Origin: Flavobacteriaceae bacterium
Lineage (GTDB): Bacteria > Bacteroidota > Bacteroidia > Flavobacteriales > Flavobacteriaceae
Length of the DNA: 64,000 nucleotides
Assembly (NCBI GenBank): GCA_030726725.1
Contig: JANRDC010000004.1
Location: 124,001 to 188,000 of the forward strand
Direction: 5' to 3'
The notes under the pieces were generated by a model. The model was not told the origin of the DNA. It saw only the letters and a program-made list of their open reading frames with translations, and ran no database searches. A program made the translations under genes and the position numbers. Shown in pieces: positions 60,911 to 64,000 of this stretch (position 1 is the stretch's first letter; each line of letters begins with the position of its first letter).

Positions 60911-62524
60911 TTAAGGAAATATAATGAGACTACAGGCTTGATCCAGTGGATCAAAAGTTTTGAGGAGTGCATCGAAAAAATCAGGGCCGTAATCCAGATA
61001 ATAGGTTGCAAAATTTCTATTGCGTTCCTGGTATCCACCTTGGGGAAATAATTCATGATGCCAATCACTCAATCGAGCTACTTGATCTTTCAGCTTGCGT
61101 TTCTGGGCGTTGAGCAACCTTTTTTCTAACACCTCGAGTCCGTGCATCTGCTTGGCTTTTTGAGCGTGTACTGCTCCGATAAACGAAGGATCTGTCGACT
61201 CAGCCAATGTGTACAAATGTGCAAATTGAGCTTCTAACTGTTCTTTGAGAAAACCGAGGTCGAGTTCAATATTAGAAATTGATCTGATTTTTTTATTGAT
61301 CAACTGATCTTTGCTCATAAATATTTGAGCAGGTTCTATACCAAAAGAGGCTATTTTCTTCCATTGCTTTTCGGTCATCAACACCGCAGCATCTCTGTGC
61401 ACCAAAACTGGAAAAGGGATATTTGTGCCCTCAAAAAGACTTTTTAATTCAAACCAATACGAAAGTTCTCCGCCTCCCCCAATATATGCTAGATTGGGTA
61501 AAATTGTTTCTTGGTACAAGGGTCTGGTCAAGACATTTGGAGAAAAACGTTCAGGAAATTGCTGATATAAATCAATCCATTGGGCATTGGTATAGGCGAT
61601 ACTACTGCCCACCACGTGAGCGCCTGCAGCATCTCGCTCCATGCGACCCCGCACTCCATCTGCCATATAAAAAAAGTTCAAATCTCGAGGCGCAACTTGC
61701 GGCTTGTAAACCGGATAGGATACTTTAATGCGCTCAATGGTCTCCATCACCGATTGACGGGTAATGTCTTCGTTAATTTCACGGATAAATACCGGCTCAA
61801 ACAACCTCTTTAATTCAGGGTGATCTGCATCGATCACCACCAATCCAAGATCGCCAAACAAGGCGTCCGCTAATTTTAATGTGGCCTGCGCAAGGTTTTC
61901 AGACTGCAGATAAGCCAACTCAAACTGCGACTTTACCCAATCCGCCCTGGTAGAAGTTCCCATCGCTCTAGCTAGGGCTTCATATACTTGTTCGATACCT
62001 TGTGTGCTCAAATGCCCCACAGGTCCTTCTAGGTTAGTATTCGGCTCCCAGGCCAACTTTTGCTCCCCTAAAAAAAAATGATTGATTTCAGCAAAATCGT
62101 GGTCCTCGGTGGCCATCCAGTACACAGGTACAATGTGTTGATCTGGGTATTGAGCGCTCAATGACTGAGCGAGATTAATCGTAGAGATCAATTTGTACAC
62201 CACATACAACGGCCCAGTAAATAGATTCAACTGATGTCCAGTGGTTACCGTAAAACAATTCGACTGCGTCCAATGTTCTATGTGTTGCTGTACCAGTGCT
62301 CGATGCGGAAGTTGTGCATACTGGTCTCTAAGTCGCGATTGAATTACCGCTCTGGTGTTCGAGGGAAATTCACCTCTTAAATTCATTTGTGCCCGGAGTC
62401 CTTCAAGCGTAGGCCAATGTCCGACAAACGGCTCAATGGATGACTTTTTTTCCAAATAATCCCTAACCAGACTACCCGGGGCATACATGTTGGAGAGCGG
62501 AATGCGAACTTGATGGTAAGCCAT
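60911..62524 (-). CDS. bshC: Bacillithiol biosynthesis cysteine-adding enzyme BshC
   Basis: A 537-residue BshC, which adds cysteine to GlcN-malate as the last step of bacillithiol synthesis. Recognised from the opening YHQVRIPLSNMYAPGSLVRDYL, FTVTTGHQLNLFTGPLYVVY (about residues 92-111), VPVYWMATEDHDFAEINH (near residue 140), PNLAYIGGGGELSYWFELK (about 345-365) and the C-terminal QERNRNFATYYLDYGPDF. A long coiled coil lies near 400-470. This implies that the organism uses bacillithiol. bshA and bshB are not in the window. The decarboxylase gene follows after 2 bp. Confidence 0.94.
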   Translation of the reverse strand: MAYHQVRIPLSNMYAPGSLVRDYLEKKSSIEPFVGHWPTLEGLRAQMNLRGEFPSNTRAVIQSRLRDQYAQLPHRALVQQHIEHWTQSNCFTVTTGHQLNLFTGPLYVVYKLISTINLAQSLSAQYPDQHIVPVYWMATEDHDFAEINHFFLGEQKLAWEPNTNLEGPVGHLSTQGIEQVYEALARAMGTSTRADWVKSQFELAYLQSENLAQATLKLADALFGDLGLVVIDADHPELKRLFEPVFIREINEDITRQSVMETIERIKVSYPVYKPQVAPRDLNFFYMADGVRGRMERDAAGAHVVGSSIAYTNAQWIDLYQQFPERFSPNVLTRPLYQETILPNLAYIGGGGELSYWFELKSLFEGTNIPFPVLVHRDAAVLMTEKQWKKIASFGIEPAQIFMSKDQLINKKIRSISNIELDLGFLKEQLEAQFAHLYTLAESTDPSFIGAVHAQKAKQMHGLEVLEKRLLNAQKRKLKDQVARLSDWHHELFPQGGYQERNRNFATYYLDYGPDFFDALLKTFDPLDQACSLIIFP

Positions 62525-62680
62525 ATGAATATTTGCCTGGTAAATATACGTGAAGTCTTTTTGACAGATTTGATTTTTAGAAAAACTTCGGGACTTTTTA
62601 ACATTAATCCAAAGCGATTATCCCGGTCATATTGTACATTTATTGCAGTCAACAAGCCCAGCTAACTCAAAACGACAGCC

Positions 62681-63976
62681 ATGAAAAACGCAACAAAATC
62701 AATGAGCTTCAACTGGAGTACATTCATTCTTTTTTGGGTGATATCCTTGGTGTTTTTCCACACTCATGCACAGACAAATACTTTCAGAGAAGTATCGGGA
62801 AGGATTGTCGATCAGAAAACTAAGGAGCCGCTGGCATTAGCCTCAGTAACACTCATTCCCCATCAAGGTTCTACTGTCACCAATAAGGAGGGACGATTTA
62901 GCATCAAAGTACCCTTCAATGCCCCCCCTCAAGAATTGTCCGTTTCTTATATGGGATATGAATCGGCTCGATTGGCCATAGGCAAGGCTGAAGAACCGCT
63001 GATTATTTCGCTCGTGCCCAGCGCAATGATACTCCGAGAAGTTACCGTATCTGTACCTCAAGACCCTGGTGTATTGGTGGATGAAATGCTGCAAAATCGC
63101 GACCGTCAAGGCTTACAGCAAAAAGGTGTGTTGCTCACATTTTTTAGAGAAGCTGTTCGTAAAAAGAACAAAAACCTTTCTCTTGCAGAGGCCATTATTC
63201 AAATCGATAAACAACCGAACAGTGTCGATAAGAGCGACGTAGCGCGCATGATCCAATTTAGAAAAAGCACTAATTATAAGCCCAATGACACCCTAGCCGT
63301 TAAACTACAAGGGGGTCCTTACAACACCCTGTTTTTAGACATCGCAAAATATCCAACCATAGTTTTTGACCAAGAGGCCATAAAAGCATATCAGTTTACC
63401 CATATGGGCTTTACTCAGATCGACCAAAAACTGGTGCACATCGTGCATTTTGAACAAAAGAAAAATGTGATCACACCGCTATACCGGGGTGAGTTATACA
63501 TCACTACCGAAGGGAAACACTTGGCAAAAGCAATTTTTGACATGAACGTGACTGATCAAGATGCTGCCGCCGCACTGTTTGTACGCAAAAAACCAGCACG
63601 CGTCAAGCTTTGGCCTACCTCTGTAAAGTACCAAGTACAATACAGCCCCCAAAGCGATCAATGGAATTTTCAGTACAGCAAAATGGAAATGACCTTCAAA
63701 GCCCATTGGAAAAATCGTTTGTTCAATGCGCAATATCAAATTTCTGCTGAAATGGCAGTAACTGATGTAGGGCTTCCTGAATTGCTGAATTCGGCTAGGA
63801 TCTCAGAGGAAATTAAGCCTTCTGTAGTGCTTAGCGAATCAACTAAAGGCTTTGGGGATCCTGATTTTTGGGGAGAATACACCGTAATTGAGCCTGACCA
63901 ATCTATCGAAGAGGCCATCGACCGCATCGTAAAACAAATGAACAGATGGCAAAAAAAATCATCGCAGCATGAGTAA
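62681..63976 (+). CDS. CarboxypepD_reg-like domain secreted protein
   Basis: A 431-residue exported protein. After the signal-anchor region (about residues 8-31, ending HTHAQ) is a CarboxypepD_reg-like beta-sandwich at about 36-115 (VSGRIVDQKTKEPLALASVTL; GSTVTNKEGRFSIKVP; LSVSYMGYESARLAIG). The remaining 300 residues form a beta-rich domain (LLTFFREAVRKKNKN, YRGELYITTEGKHLAKAIFD, VRKKPARVKLWPTSVKYQV) that I cannot name; it resembles the region after CarboxypepD_reg in DUF5686-like outer-membrane proteins, but without the following barrel. The function is unknown. ATG 62702 is an alternative start. Confidence 0.7.
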   Translation: MKNATKSMSFNWSTFILFWVISLVFFHTHAQTNTFREVSGRIVDQKTKEPLALASVTLIPHQGSTVTNKEGRFSIKVPFNAPPQELSVSYMGYESARLAIGKAEEPLIISLVPSAMILREVTVSVPQDPGVLVDEMLQNRDRQGLQQKGVLLTFFREAVRKKNKNLSLAEAIIQIDKQPNSVDKSDVARMIQFRKSTNYKPNDTLAVKLQGGPYNTLFLDIAKYPTIVFDQEAIKAYQFTHMGFTQIDQKLVHIVHFEQKKNVITPLYRGELYITTEGKHLAKAIFDMNVTDQDAAAALFVRKKPARVKLWPTSVKYQVQYSPQSDQWNFQYSKMEMTFKAHWKNRLFNAQYQISAEMAVTDVGLPELLNSARISEEIKPSVVLSESTKGFGDPDFWGEYTVIEPDQSIEEAIDRIVKQMNRWQKKSSQHE

Positions 63977-64000
63977 ACGAAGAGACTTTATAGGACGATT
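63969..64000 (+). CDS. Start of next gene, truncated by the window
   Basis: ATG 63969 overlaps the stop of the CarboxypepD_reg gene by 8 bp and opens MSKRRDFIGR before the window ends. The RRDFIG sequence could be a twin-arginine signal (RRxFxG-like). Only ten codons are visible, so identity is unknown and even the gene call is tentative, based on the coupling pattern common in this window. Confidence 0.4.
   Translation, partial: MSKRRDFIGR

Overview
This 64 kb window looks like a compact chromosomal segment of a Bacteroidota member, most likely order Flavobacteriales. Four things point there: Bacteroidota-type promoter boxes (TAnnTTTG) sit just upstream of many start codons; Shine-Dalgarno sequences are almost absent before genes; the gene set includes a YfhO-like membrane protein, DUF4834, outer-membrane beta-barrel proteins with CarboxypepD_reg domains, BshC, a full-length YidC and a menaquinone operon with a CvfB-like gene inside it; and intergenic space is minimal. 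I see no rRNA, tRNA, CRISPR array, insertion sequence or prophage. No gap without a gene reaches 300 bases.

Layout. 1-201 is the 3' end of uvrA. 190-5566 (minus) is a four-gene overlapping surface-polysaccharide-type operon: DUF4834, YfhO-like protein, GT4 glycosyltransferase, Wzx-like flippase. 5619-7606 (plus) holds a secreted transporter-like protein and a GNAT-like protein. 7603-15632 (minus) reads, in transcription order, metalloprotease, threonine aldolase, oligopeptidase B, a cysteine-synthase-like enzyme and an alpha-oxoamine synthase. The last two have the hallmarks of a capnine (sulfonolipid) pathway. 15714-16821 is prfB with its programmed +1 frameshift. 16883-19885 is a secreted small protein plus an outer-membrane receptor. 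20241-26377 contains fumC, a coiled-coil membrane protein, an MBL-fold hydrolase, ettA, an unlisted 58-aa membrane protein and a Gfo/Idh/MocA oxidoreductase. 26441-28069 is an acyl-CoA carboxylase beta subunit.

28066-36955 (minus) is a nine-gene menaquinone operon: menI-like thioesterase, menF, menD, cvfB-like, menA, a LytTR regulator with a degenerate receiver, menC, a CPBP protease and menE. menB and menH are not in it. 37053-38954 is dnaK. 39123-42117 (plus) is sdaA, panB and an RluA-type pseudouridine synthase. 42105-46459 holds an MFS transporter, a lipoprotein, msrB, lpd and aroQ. 46533-51156 holds xerD, an M20 amidohydrolase, plsC, a NUDIX hydrolase and a cyclophilin lipoprotein. 51153-55835 (minus) is mnmA, yidC and pyrG. 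55931-62524 holds a Tat-exported hydroxypyruvate-isomerase-like protein, a PBP1-fold protein, guaA, a PLP decarboxylase and bshC. 62681-64000 holds a CarboxypepD_reg protein and the first codons of a further gene.

Cross-cutting signals: seven tail-to-tail gene pairs overlap at their stop codons; six hairpin terminators occur elsewhere, one of them (for ettA) inside the neighbouring gene; and several -7 boxes lie only 3-6 nt from the ATG, suggesting leaderless mRNAs. All functional names come from motif recognition, without database searches.
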